Notes: generated from the letters alone by a model not told the origin. A stretch of DNA of 10,947 bases from CBDCWT01 sp965223305 (GCA_965223305.1 CBDCWT010000063.1:1-10947); one strand, 5' to 3'; shown: positions 1 to 6,491, numbered from the stretch's first letter. Translations and numbers: made by a program.

Positions 1-951
1 AACCGCGTTGTCGGTGCAGAGTGCTGGTGGGGCAATGTGCAGCTCAAAACCACCGGACTCGGCGGCCTCGGCGAGTCGCGCGCGCAACCGCCGATTCGCG
101 GCGACCCCTCCCCCCACACACAGTCTGTTCAGGCCGGTTCGCGAGATAGCCAAGCTCGCCTTGGCGACTAAACAGTCCACCACCGCCTCTTCGAAGCTCG
201 CGGCCAAGTCCTGAATCTCAGTCGGGTTTAAATTAGATTCCTCCAGATTCTTGGCGGCGGTACTTCCACCAGCGATCGTGTACCGGACGGCTGTCTTGAG
301 GCCACTGAAACTGAAGTCCAAGCGGCTGTCGTCGCGCAAAAATGCACGGGGAAAGCGATATCTCTTCGGGTCGCCCGACTCAGCAGCCCGCGACAAAGCG
401 GGCCCACCTGGGAAAGGCAGGCCGAGCATACTCGCCACCTTGTCGAAGGCCTCTCCAGCTGCGTCGTCGATAGTACCGCCCAGGTAGTGAAATACGCATG
501 GTGACTCGCAGCGGTAGAGGTGGCTGTGCCCGCCGCTCACAATCAACCCGACACAGGGAAACACATCGACTTCACTCGCCAACCGGCAGGCGAAAATGTG
601 TGCGTGCAGGTGGTTCACCGCGACCAGCGGGATTTGCAGCGCCAAGCACAGGGTCTTGGCAGCCACCAAACCTACGAGCAACGATCCGGCAAGTCCGGGG
701 GTGTTGGCCACGGCCACCGCGTCGAGATCGGATAGCTGCAGCGACGCTTTCCGCAACGTCTCGTCGATGACTGGCAGGACCCGCTCGACGTGAGCCCGCG
801 CGGCGACTTCTGGAACAACTCCCTGAAAACGTCGATGCAGCTCGTCTTGGGAAGCGACAACCGAACTGAGGACTTCGAGCTGGTCTGTGATCACGGCCGC
901 AGCGGTTTCGTCGCAAGTCGTCTCAATCGCCAACAGCTTTACGCGGCTCAT
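1..951 (-). CDS. tsaD: tRNA N6-adenosine threonylcarbamoyltransferase TsaD (3' end cut by window edge)
   Basis: This is the catalytic subunit that transfers the threonylcarbamoyl group to A37 of ANN-decoding tRNAs (t6A), a cytoplasmic tRNA modification. I translated 317 residues with no interruption; the family is usually about 335-350 residues, so only the last few dozen are missing. Visible motifs: N-terminal ASKHA start AIETTCDET (residues 8-16), GVVPEVAARAH, NTPGLAGSLLVG, the metal-binding H-x3-H (H114 and H118), VSGGHSHL, the IDDAAGEAFDK block, FPGGPALS, LDFSFSGLKT, GGGVAANRRLR, and CTDN near the edge, whose aspartate (D314) is the conserved metal/nucleotide ligand. The ATG at 951-949 overlaps the ctpA stop in an ATGA arrangement. 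There is no close Shine-Dalgarno site of its own, so translation is probably coupled to ctpA. Family identification is near certain. Confidence 0.96.
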   Translation of the reverse strand, partial: MSRVKLLAIETTCDETAAAVITDQLEVLSSVVASQDELHRRFQGVVPEVAARAHVERVLPVIDETLRKASLQLSDLDAVAVANTPGLAGSLLVGLVAAKTLCLALQIPLVAVNHLHAHIFACRLASEVDVFPCVGLIVSGGHSHLYRCESPCVFHYLGGTIDDAAGEAFDKVASMLGLPFPGGPALSRAAESGDPKRYRFPRAFLRDDSRLDFSFSGLKTAVRYTIAGGSTAAKNLEESNLNPTEIQDLAASFEEAVVDCLVAKASLAISRTGLNRLCVGGGVAANRRLRARLAEAAESGGFELHIAPPALCTDNAV

Positions 952-2315
952 TCGTCGGAGTTCACTGCCACTTCCTTGGCACCTTTGGCGATCTGTTCGT
1001 CGAGATAGGCAGCCGCCTTTTCCAGCATCCGATCCACGACCTCTTCGTCCGGTTCGGCATCCGAGGTGTCCGCTTGGTGGCCGACCACGTCACGGGCCTG
1101 TCGGGCAAGTGCAATCCGCCTCATTTCGCGGCCGCTGACCTTAACCTCAAGGCCTTCGTCGGGCCGCACACCCCACTGATCATCTTCGCCGGCATCGGGG
1201 AAGCGATGAATATTGGTGCCACTGGGCCGAATATATCCGGCGGTCGTGAGTTTGAGGGCACTGCGGCCAGCCTCGAGCTCGATGATGTTCTGGACGCTGC
1301 CCTTGCCAAACGTCCGCTCACCGATGATCGCAGCCCGCCCGTGATCTTGGAGGCATGCAGCCACGATTTCGCTGGCGCTAGCACTAAAACGATTCACGAT
1401 CACCGCCATCGGCAATTGCTCGCAAGGCCCACCGCGGCGGGCGTCCCAGGTCTGCGACTTCGTGTTTCGGCCTTCGGTGCTGACAATGCGTCCGGTCGCC
1501 ACAAACATGTCGCTGACCTGAATCGCTGTTGAAAGCAGGCCGCCCGGATTGAATCGGAGATCCAGGATTAACCCCTTGGCGTTCTTTTCCTTCAACTGCC
1601 TCAGGGCGCGGCGGAGTTCGAGGGTCGTGCGGCGGGCGAATCCTGTGACGCGGACGTACCCGATGCCCTTTGCCTCGTCGTAGAGGAAGTCCCACGAATC
1701 ATCGTCGTTCCGCCTTTCGCCGAGCACCGTCTCCACCCGGACCACTTCACGCAGCAGCTCCACCTCCTCGGTGCTACCGTCGGCGGCACGCCGCACGGTG
1801 ACCTTCACCGGTGTACCCACCGGCCCTTTGATTTTCCGCACGGCGTCATCCACGGTCAGCTCGTCTGCGGGTTCGCCCGAAATATGGGTGATAACATCGC
1901 CCGCCAGTAGGCCTCCTCGATGAGCGGGACTGCCAACCAACGGGCTGATGATCGTCAGCGGGCCTCGTTGGGGCTTGGAGACGTGAATGCCGACTCCTCC
2001 GAACTCGCTCTCAACCCCAGTTTTGAACCTGTCGAGATCCTCGGGTGGGATGTAATCCGAGTGCTGATCCAACTCTGATAGCATTCCCTCGATAGCCGCT
2101 TCCAACAGCTGCCGCCGACTCACATCTTCCACGTAGTTCCGTTCAACCTGATCGAGCGTATCGACAAAGAGCCGCAATAGCTCGTAGTACTCCTCGGTCT
2201 GCTTGACCTGAACATCTTTCTCGTCCGTGTCGGCTGCCGGGGGTTGCTCGGCCAGCACAGGGAATGCGATCCCAAAGCTGACGACGATCACCCGGACAAT
2301 ACGGCTGCAGGTCAT
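948..2315 (-). CDS. ctpA: Secreted S41 C-terminal processing peptidase (CtpA/Prc family)
   Basis: A serine protease that trims or degrades envelope proteins from their C-termini, 455 residues from the chosen start. The order is: a signal peptide at about residues 1-22 (basic MTCSR, hydrophobic core, FPVLA cleavage region); a helical segment with the GMLSELDQHSDYIPPEDL pattern typical of the family; a PDZ domain at about 105-177 (FGGVGIHV ... GSPAHRGGLLAGDVI); then the S41 core. The dyad is visible: Ser313 in SASASEIVA and Lys338 in TFGKGSVQ, 25 residues apart as in E. coli Prc and plant CtpA. The frame stays open upstream to a GTG at 2372. I prefer the ATG at 2315 because the signal peptide begins there and AAGGA lies 8 bases upstream. 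A good promoter precedes it. Its stop overlaps the tsaD start, so the two form an operon. The substrate cannot be told from sequence. Confidence 0.94.
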   Translation of the reverse strand: MTCSRIVRVIVVSFGIAFPVLAEQPPAADTDEKDVQVKQTEEYYELLRLFVDTLDQVERNYVEDVSRRQLLEAAIEGMLSELDQHSDYIPPEDLDRFKTGVESEFGGVGIHVSKPQRGPLTIISPLVGSPAHRGGLLAGDVITHISGEPADELTVDDAVRKIKGPVGTPVKVTVRRAADGSTEEVELLREVVRVETVLGERRNDDDSWDFLYDEAKGIGYVRVTGFARRTTLELRRALRQLKEKNAKGLILDLRFNPGGLLSTAIQVSDMFVATGRIVSTEGRNTKSQTWDARRGGPCEQLPMAVIVNRFSASASEIVAACLQDHGRAAIIGERTFGKGSVQNIIELEAGRSALKLTTAGYIRPSGTNIHRFPDAGEDDQWGVRPDEGLEVKVSGREMRRIALARQARDVVGHQADTSDAEPDEEVVDRMLEKAAAYLDEQIAKGAKEVAVNSDE

Positions 2316-2383
2316 ACCGAGTTTCCTTAGGAGTTGGTCAACGGAGAATGAAGCAAAGTATGCTGTACACACAAGTTACTGAA

Positions 2384-2412
2384 AGTATATAGTGACCGTT
2401 GAGCGCTGGCAA
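2384..2412 (-). promoter_or_regulatory. Sigma70-like promoter of ctpA-tsaD
   Basis: On the minus strand, TTGCCA (2412-2407, five of six matches to TTGACA) is followed after exactly 17 bases by TATACT (2389-2384, five of six matches to TATAAT). The expected transcription start lies near 2377, giving a leader of about 60 bases before the ctpA ATG at 2315. It is the best promoter match I found in the window. It sits in the 249-base divergent spacer between ctpA and the selenoprotein gene. For the plus-strand gene I see only a poor candidate in that spacer. Confidence 0.7.
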
Positions 2413-2564
2413 CCGAATCGCCTGCCGCCGGAGAGAGCGGCTAGGTCGGAACCGAAGCGAGGTTTGCTGAGGTATGTGAGCTTCATCACTGAGGCTGCAC
2501 GGGCCTCGAGATATCTTGGGCAGGAGGCCAGCTAGGGACTGTGGCTGTGGGTTGGGAGTTAGCG

Positions 2565-3650
2565 ATGAAGTGGTTGATAGTTCACTCGGTACTGCTCTGT
2601 GCCATCTGGTTGCCCAGCAGCGCGGACGGACAAAACGTCTCGAACTACGGGGCGATCCCGGAACCGTTCTTGTTCCTGCTACGAGAGCCGGCAATTCACG
2701 ACGAACTGGGGTTGAGTGACCTGCAGGAGAAAAACCTCCGAGCACTGAACGAGCAGTTTGATCCCACCTTACTTGCCCTGCGGAACCGGCCACTCGAAGC
2801 ACAGCAGCCCAAGGTGGAGGCCGTGCTCTCTGCCTCGAGAGAGGGTGTCTCGAAGATCTTCACGTCCGAGCAACATGCGCGACTCCGACAGATCGCTTAC
2901 CGCTTGCGGGGCATCTCCTTCGTGCTCGATCCGGAGGCGTCAGCGGAACTGAGACTGGATCGTCAACAATTGGAAGACATCGAGCAGATCACCACAGATC
3001 GGAAACAGAAGGTCGCTCGGTTGCAGGCCCAGCTGAAAGATGGCGAGTCGTCCCAGGCCGAGGTGATGCGTGCTGCCCGACGTGCTCTTGAGAGCGAGCA
3101 GCGCCGGATTTTGGCCGAGCTGAATGCCACCCAACGGCAGCAGGTGAGCGCGCTGGTGGGCCGAAAATTCGACCCAGCTCTACTTGGCCAAGTCTCCTTC
3201 CGAGCGCCGGAGTTGTCCGACTCCGGAACTTGGATCAACTCAGAGCCGCTGGATCTTGCCCAGCTGAAGGGCAAAGTGGTGGCACTTCATTTCTGGGCAT
3301 TCGGGTGAATCAACTGCGTTCGCAACTACCCCTGGTACAGGGGTTGGCAGTCTTCCTATTCGGACCAGGGCCTGGTGATCCTGGGTGTCCACACTCCAGA
3401 AACCTCCGCCGAGCGCCAAGTCGACCGAGTTCGCGAGGAGGTCGCGAAAGCCGAGTTCACTTTTCCGGTCGTCGTCGACAACGACAAGGCCAATTGGAAT
3501 TCTTGGGGCAACTCGATGTGGCCCAGCGTCTACCTGGTCGATAAGCAGGGGCGGCTACGGTATTGGTGGTACGGTGAGTTGAATTGGAAAGGCGCCGGCG
3601 GCCAGAAGATCATGGCCAAGCGGATCGAAGAGTTGCTCGCCGAGGGCTGA
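2565..3650 (+). CDS. Secreted thioredoxin-like selenoprotein with U-I-N-C active site (in-frame TGA at 3306)
   Basis: Read through the TGA at 3306-3308 this gives one 361-residue protein with Sec248. Residues 1 to about 22 form a signal peptide (MKWLIVHSVLLCAIWLP). Residues about 40-205 are two helical repeats of LTxxQ/Spy-like character (LGLSDLQ ... FTSEQHARL, then LRLDRQQ ... NATQRQQV). Residues about 215-361 are a thioredoxin/TlpA-like domain: GKVVALHFWAFG, then U-I-N-C (Sec248, Cys251), VRNYPWY, GLVILGVHTPE, VVVDNDKANW, the cis-proline region MWPSVYLVD, and RYWWYGE. From family knowledge, this DipZ/TlpA-type group reads F-W-T-[FY]-x-C-I-N-C-[IV]-R here, so the TGA replaces the first, attacking cysteine. 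The frame and homology resume immediately after it. The ATG at 2565 has GGGAG six bases upstream; a GTG at 2541 also lies in frame. Likely role: periplasmic thiol/selenol redox. The alternative is a TGC/TGT to TGA nonsense mutation or sequencing error. Ordinary gene callers would split this into two ORFs. Confidence 0.85.
3306..3308 (+). other. Recoded TGA codon: predicted selenocysteine (Sec248)
   Basis: This TGA lies in frame between ...HFWAFG and INCVRNYPWY of the thioredoxin-like domain, at the position of the nucleophilic cysteine of a C-x-x-C motif. Coding homology is continuous on both sides in the same frame, with no indel. A hairpin of bacterial SECIS type follows at 3328-3344. UGA is still used as the normal stop by ctpA, by the DUF1207 gene and by this gene at 3648-3650, which argues against a genome-wide change of code. 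Confidence 0.85.
3328..3344 (+). promoter_or_regulatory. Candidate bacterial SECIS hairpin
   Basis: ACCCCTG (3328-3334) and CAGGGGT (3338-3344) form a perfect 7-bp stem closed by GTA. If the top G-C pair opens, the loop is GGTAC, so GGU is at the tip. The stem starts 20 bases after the TGA and the GGTAC loop is preceded by 25 bases. As I remember the bacterial SECIS consensus, the apical loop is small, has G in its first positions and lies roughly 16-37 bases past the UGA; E. coli fdhF has GGUC in its loop. The hairpin is inside the coding sequence (YPWYRG), as required in bacteria. I see no obvious equivalent of the bulged U of the E. coli element, so SelB binding is inferred. Confidence 0.75.
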
Positions 3651-3668
3651 TGGACGCCGTCGCTAGGA

Positions 3669-3697
3669 CAACGACCACTTTGGGTGCAGGTCGGTTG
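3669..3697 (+). terminator. Hairpin just downstream of the selenoprotein gene, possible terminator
   Basis: CAACGACC (3669-3676) pairs with GGTCGGTTG (3689-3697), eight base pairs with one bulged G and a 12-base loop, starting 18 bases after the selenoprotein stop. No T-run follows, so it is at best a weak or non-canonical terminator. Confidence 0.3.
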
Positions 3698-3725
3698 CGA
3701 AGGAGAGAGCTTTCTGTGGGCGGAC

Positions 3726-3742
3726 GGCTCACGGAGTGAGCC
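3726..3742. terminator. Perfect hairpin between convergent genes, possible bidirectional terminator
   Basis: GGCTCAC (3726-3732) and GTGAGCC (3736-3742) form a perfect 7-bp stem with a GGA loop in the 132-base spacer between the convergent selenoprotein and DUF1207 genes. There is only a short TGCTACTTT tract on the plus-strand side and no clear T-run on the minus side. The position between convergent ends is the main reason for the call. Confidence 0.4.
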
Positions 3743-3782
3743 TGCTACTTTGCCACAAGTTGACTCGGCGCCAAGGGGAAGC

Positions 3783-4781
3783 TCAAAAGTCGTACCACAC
3801 GCCCAAGCCAAGCTGCTGCTCGTGATTATCGAAGAAAGAAAACTGGTTGCTCTCGCCGTTGTAGTAGTGGGCACCGATGCGGAGCATTTCGGTGCTGGTT
3901 GCGGCTCGCCAGGCCCAACCCGCCTGGGCGGTTAGCGCGCCGCCGTAGTTCACCTCTTGGCGGAGATGACCGTTCACCGCGAAAAACGGTGCGCCTGCGA
4001 TTCCGGTGGGGCCGGGCGGCAGAAAGTCGAGACCAAACTGAAACTCCCATTCCTGGCCGATTTCAGTCCTGAAAGCATAGGCCGCTTCGCCGTAGACCCG
4101 CAGCCTTTCGGTCAGGTAGATCATGCTGCCCACGAGCAGCGCATCGCGGGAGAAGTTAAGCCGCGGGAAGCCGGGGTTCTTCAGCAAGAACTCGTCCCCA
4201 AGATGTGAACTCAGATGGTAATAGCCGAACTTGAACCGGTATGCCCCGGCGCCGTAGGTAATCGGCAACCCCGCGCGGAAGTCCACCGATCGCACATCCA
4301 CATCGTTGGGTATATCCAAACGCGCCTGCGCCGCGCCTTCGGCATCCACCTGCCACCCTTCGGGGAAAAGCGGGTCATGGTTGCCGAAACGGAGTAGGCC
4401 CACACGCGTCCCCAGCACGGCGTCGAATAGCCACCCGTCGTTCTTAGCGTTGATGATGTGCGCCGCAAAGCGCGGTTCCTTCGTACCAGCCAAGTAAGAC
4501 GGATAGATTATTCCATGCGGCAGGACCTGCCAGTCCCACCAGTCCGAAGGGAACGTATCGGCAGGCGGCGGAGAGCCAAGGTACTCGTCGAGGTCAACGT
4601 ACTGCATCTCGCTCGGGATTCGAGGTGCGTTCACCTCGAGCGCCGCGGTTCCTGACAAGCGGGAGGCTCGGCGAAACAGACCCCGTCCCAGCACGCGCTC
4701 GCCACGTGCCTCACCCCATGCGACGGCGAGCAACACCGCGACCGCGACGAATTGACAGTGGACTCGAGTTGCTGCGAACAC
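3783..4781 (-). CDS. DUF1207-type secreted, probable outer-membrane protein
   Basis: I recognise this as the DUF1207 family, common in planctomycetes and of unknown function. The chosen GTG start at 4781 has AAGGA six bases upstream and puts a signal peptide right at the N-terminus (MFAATRVHCQFVAVAVLLAVAWGEARG), giving 332 residues. The frame is open further up to a TTG at 4850, but that extension only places about 23 extra residues before the signal peptide. Characteristic segments are GTKEPRFAA at about residues 99-107 and GWLFDAVLGTRVGLLRFG at about 116-133. The second half has alternating aromatic/polar strands (FKFGYYHLSSH, LRVYGEAAYAF, LRIGAHYYNG) and the protein ends QLGLGVWYDF. A terminal Phe with Tyr at -3 is the usual end of an outer-membrane beta-barrel, so I infer an outer-membrane location. 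It is a single-gene unit, convergent with the selenoprotein gene and divergent from lhgO. Confidence 0.85.
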   Translation of the reverse strand: MFAATRVHCQFVAVAVLLAVAWGEARGERVLGRGLFRRASRLSGTAALEVNAPRIPSEMQYVDLDEYLGSPPPADTFPSDWWDWQVLPHGIIYPSYLAGTKEPRFAAHIINAKNDGWLFDAVLGTRVGLLRFGNHDPLFPEGWQVDAEGAAQARLDIPNDVDVRSVDFRAGLPITYGAGAYRFKFGYYHLSSHLGDEFLLKNPGFPRLNFSRDALLVGSMIYLTERLRVYGEAAYAFRTEIGQEWEFQFGLDFLPPGPTGIAGAPFFAVNGHLRQEVNYGGALTAQAGWAWRAATSTEMLRIGAHYYNGESNQFSFFDNHEQQLGLGVWYDF

Positions 4782-5146
4782 GTCCGTTCCTTCGGGGGTG
4801 GTTTTGGCGCCTACGAATATCTTCCACCCAGCAATGGTCCGACTAGCCAATACAAATCAGGGTAGAGTCTAGTGTGATTGCATTTGTATTGACAGCCTGG
4901 ATCTTACAGGCGACAAGTTATTGTTGTACCTAGAGTTACACGTTTCTGCCCCAGTCACTGACAACCCGCCACGCGGGAAGATTTGACAGTCCGGCAAACC
5001 GCTCCGTCCAGCGGGACTTTGCGGAATGGCGGGATGGAAAAGCGCCGATCATACTTTTTGTGCCGAATGCAGCGGCGATCGGGGCTCAAACGTGTGTATC
5101 GGACCGCCGTGGACTGACTTTACAGTATTGTCGAAAAGCACCGATT
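4782..5146. other. Divergent intergenic region between the DUF1207 gene and lhgO
   Basis: 365 bases without a convincing gene. It must hold both divergent promoters. TTGACA occurs on the plus strand at 4889-4894 and at 4983-4988, but neither has a good -10 hexamer at 16-18 bases, so I do not call either a promoter. The left part (4840-4935) is distinctly AT-rich compared with the genes and contains a 10-bp inverted repeat (listed separately). The lhgO frame is open back to a GTG at 5060, but that stretch has no family similarity and I treat it as non-coding leader. Confidence 0.6.
4848..4891. repeat. 10-bp inverted repeat, possible operator
   Basis: CAATACAAAT (4848-4857) and ATTTGTATTG (4882-4891) are exact reverse complements separated by 24 bases, with arm centres 34 bases apart (about three helical turns). 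The right arm overlaps the TTGACA at 4889-4894. AT-rich arms in a GC-rich genome between divergent genes suggest regulator half-sites or a promoter-linked structure. No regulator is identifiable. Confidence 0.4.
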
Positions 5147-6355
5147 ATGACGGCTATGCAAGACGTGAATGTCGCGATCGTCGGAGGTGGTATCGTCGGT
5201 TTGGCAACGGCACACGAGTTGTCGGAGCGCCGCCCGGGGCTAAGTCTGGCGGTGCTCGAGAAGGAAAAAAAGTTAGCAGCTCACCAATCTGGGCGGAATT
5301 CAGGAGTGCTGCATTCGGGCATCTACTACCGCCCCGGTTCACTGAAAGCTCGAAATTGTCGCCAAGGCAAAGAGGCGATGGAGCGGTTCTGCGCCGAGCA
5401 AGATATCCCCTTCGATGTGTGCGGCAAAGTCATTGTGGCTGTCAGCGAAGATGAGTTACCGCGACTGGAGAACATCTATGCGCGCGGACAACAGAATGGC
5501 ATTCGGTGCGAGATAATCGATCGCGATCGACTTCATGAACTGGAGCCACACGCCGCAGGAGTCAAAGCGATTCATGTCCCCGAAGCGGGGATTGTCGACT
5601 ACCTTCGTGTCTGCGAACGAATGGGTGAAATCATCACCGAACGGGGCAGCCAGATTTACTATTCGACCGAGGTCCGGGCAATCCGCCAGTCAGCTGGCAG
5701 AGTGGCAATCGAGACCGTTCAAGGGGACTTGGAAGCCGACGTGCTGGTCAACTGTGCCGGTCTACACTCCGACCGCGTGACTAAGCTGAGCGGCGGTGAT
5801 GTGGAAGCGAAGATTCTCCCGTTTCGCGGCGAGTTCTACGAGCTGAAACCGGAAATGCGTCATCTCTGCCGGAATCTGATCTACCCGGTACCCGATCCGA
5901 GCTTTCCGTTCTTGGGGGTCCACTTCACTCGGATGATCGACGGACGTGTGGAATGCGGCCCCAACGCAGTGTTGGCCTTTGCTCGGGAGGGGTACGAAAA
6001 ACTCGATTTCAATCTGCGTGATCTACTCGAGGCACTCACCTATCCGGGGTTCCTCCGTCTGGCCGCACGGCATTGGAGGGTAGGTGCGGGAGAGATGTGG
6101 CGATCATTCAGCAAGGCAGCTTTTGTCAAGGCTCTGCAGAGACTGATGCCTGCAATTCGCAGTGAACATCTCGAGCCTGCCCGCGCGGGCGTACGCGCCC
6201 AAGCCATCTCGCCGGATGGCGGTTTGGTCGACGACTTCCTGATTCAACCCCGCGGCCGTGTCATCAACGTGGGAAATGCCCCCTCGCCGGCAGCCACTTC
6301 CGCATTGAACATTGGCAAGATCATCGCCGACGAAGTCGAGCCGGCGTTGGGCTAG
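5147..6355 (+). CDS. lhgO: L-2-hydroxyglutarate oxidase / dehydrogenase LhgO
   Basis: An FAD-dependent enzyme of the DAO superfamily that oxidises L-2-hydroxyglutarate to 2-oxoglutarate; in E. coli electrons go to the quinone pool at the inner membrane. 402 residues from the ATG at 5147 (E. coli LhgO is about 422). It resembles E. coli LhgO along its whole length: FAD-binding VAIVGGGIVGLATA (G13, G15, G18), HQSGRNSGVLHSGIYYRPGSLKA, CGKVIVA, AGIVDY, the PFRGEFYEL block, LIYPVPDPSFPFLGVH, TRMIDG, CGPNAVLAF.REGY, GVRAQAISPDGGLVDDFL and NAPSPAATSALNIG. Start choice: the Rossmann strand begins only a few residues after the ATGs at 5147 and 5156. Neither has a strong Shine-Dalgarno site, so the start is uncertain by three codons. 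The gene stands alone on the plus strand, 492 bases before glcD, with a palindromic repeat island in between. Confidence 0.93.
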   Translation: MTAMQDVNVAIVGGGIVGLATAHELSERRPGLSLAVLEKEKKLAAHQSGRNSGVLHSGIYYRPGSLKARNCRQGKEAMERFCAEQDIPFDVCGKVIVAVSEDELPRLENIYARGQQNGIRCEIIDRDRLHELEPHAAGVKAIHVPEAGIVDYLRVCERMGEIITERGSQIYYSTEVRAIRQSAGRVAIETVQGDLEADVLVNCAGLHSDRVTKLSGGDVEAKILPFRGEFYELKPEMRHLCRNLIYPVPDPSFPFLGVHFTRMIDGRVECGPNAVLAFAREGYEKLDFNLRDLLEALTYPGFLRLAARHWRVGAGEMWRSFSKAAFVKALQRLMPAIRSEHLEPARAGVRAQAISPDGGLVDDFLIQPRGRVINVGNAPSPAATSALNIGKIIADEVEPALG

Positions 6356-6368
6356 GCTTGGTTTCGTC

Positions 6369-6403
6369 ACTCTCCCCTTGGGGAGAGTCGGCCCGAAGGG
6401 CCG
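6369..6403. repeat. Palindromic repeat module, copy 1
   Basis: Two back-to-back hairpins: ACTCTCCCC (6369-6377), TT, GGGGAGAGT (6380-6388), then CGGCCC (6389-6394), GAA, GGGCCG (6398-6403). A near-identical unit recurs at 6533-6568. It lies 14 bases past the lhgO stop, so the transcript would end in, or run through, a strong structure. No T-run follows. Confidence 0.8.
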
Positions 6404-6420
6404 GTGAGGGGGAACCGTCT

Positions 6421-6436
6421 CCGGACGCTACGCGTC
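6421..6436. repeat. 16-bp direct repeat, copy 1
   Basis: CCGGACGCTACGCGTC occurs here and again at 6613-6628. Each copy follows one copy of the double-hairpin module in the same order, so the larger unit appears to be duplicated with divergence. Confidence 0.8.
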
Positions 6437-6454
6437 GGCTTCGCGGGGGAACCG

Positions 6455-6468
6455 TGGGCTAACGCCCA
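6455..6468. repeat. TGGGC-TAAC-GCCCA hairpin
   Basis: TGGGC (6455-6459), loop TAAC, GCCCA (6464-6468), inside ACCGTGGGCTAACGCCCAGC. From memory this module is a frequent dispersed intergenic repeat in planctomycete genomes. That recollection would need a genome-wide count to confirm. Confidence 0.6.
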
Positions 6469-6491
6469 GCGGCTGATTTGGAGCGTAGCCG

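Noticed and set aside
498..1138. Several plus-strand open frames over tsaD and the 3' end of ctpA
   Set aside because: All are antisense shadows; the minus strand gives complete TsaD and S41 motifs.
2489..2517. Possible plus-strand promoter for the selenoprotein gene (CTGAGG, 17 bases, TATCTT)
   Set aside because: Only three and four of six matches; no better than chance in a 150-base spacer.
2338..2802. Minus-strand open frame across the ctpA-selenoprotein spacer
   Set aside because: Overlaps the ctpA promoter and the start of the selenoprotein gene; no family similarity and low-complexity Arg/Ser content.
3306..3308. Reading the TGA as a true stop, with the downstream part as a separate gene or pseudogene
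   Set aside because: The TGA falls exactly at the first active-site Cys, the frame is unshifted, homology is uninterrupted on both sides, and a SECIS-like hairpin follows. The nearest downstream start (GTG at 3375) would remove Cys251 and the first strand of the fold. A base error cannot be wholly excluded.
3648..3935. A second recoded TGA at 3648-3650, since the frame stays open to 3935 and a hairpin follows at a similar distance
   Set aside because: The thioredoxin domain is complete there, the extension runs into the antisense of the DUF1207 gene with no family similarity, and the following hairpin has a 12-base loop starting ACTTT with no early G.
4889..4988. Two TTGACA hexamers as lhgO promoters
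   Set aside because: Neither has an acceptable -10 hexamer at 16-18 bases, so only the hexamers themselves can be noted.
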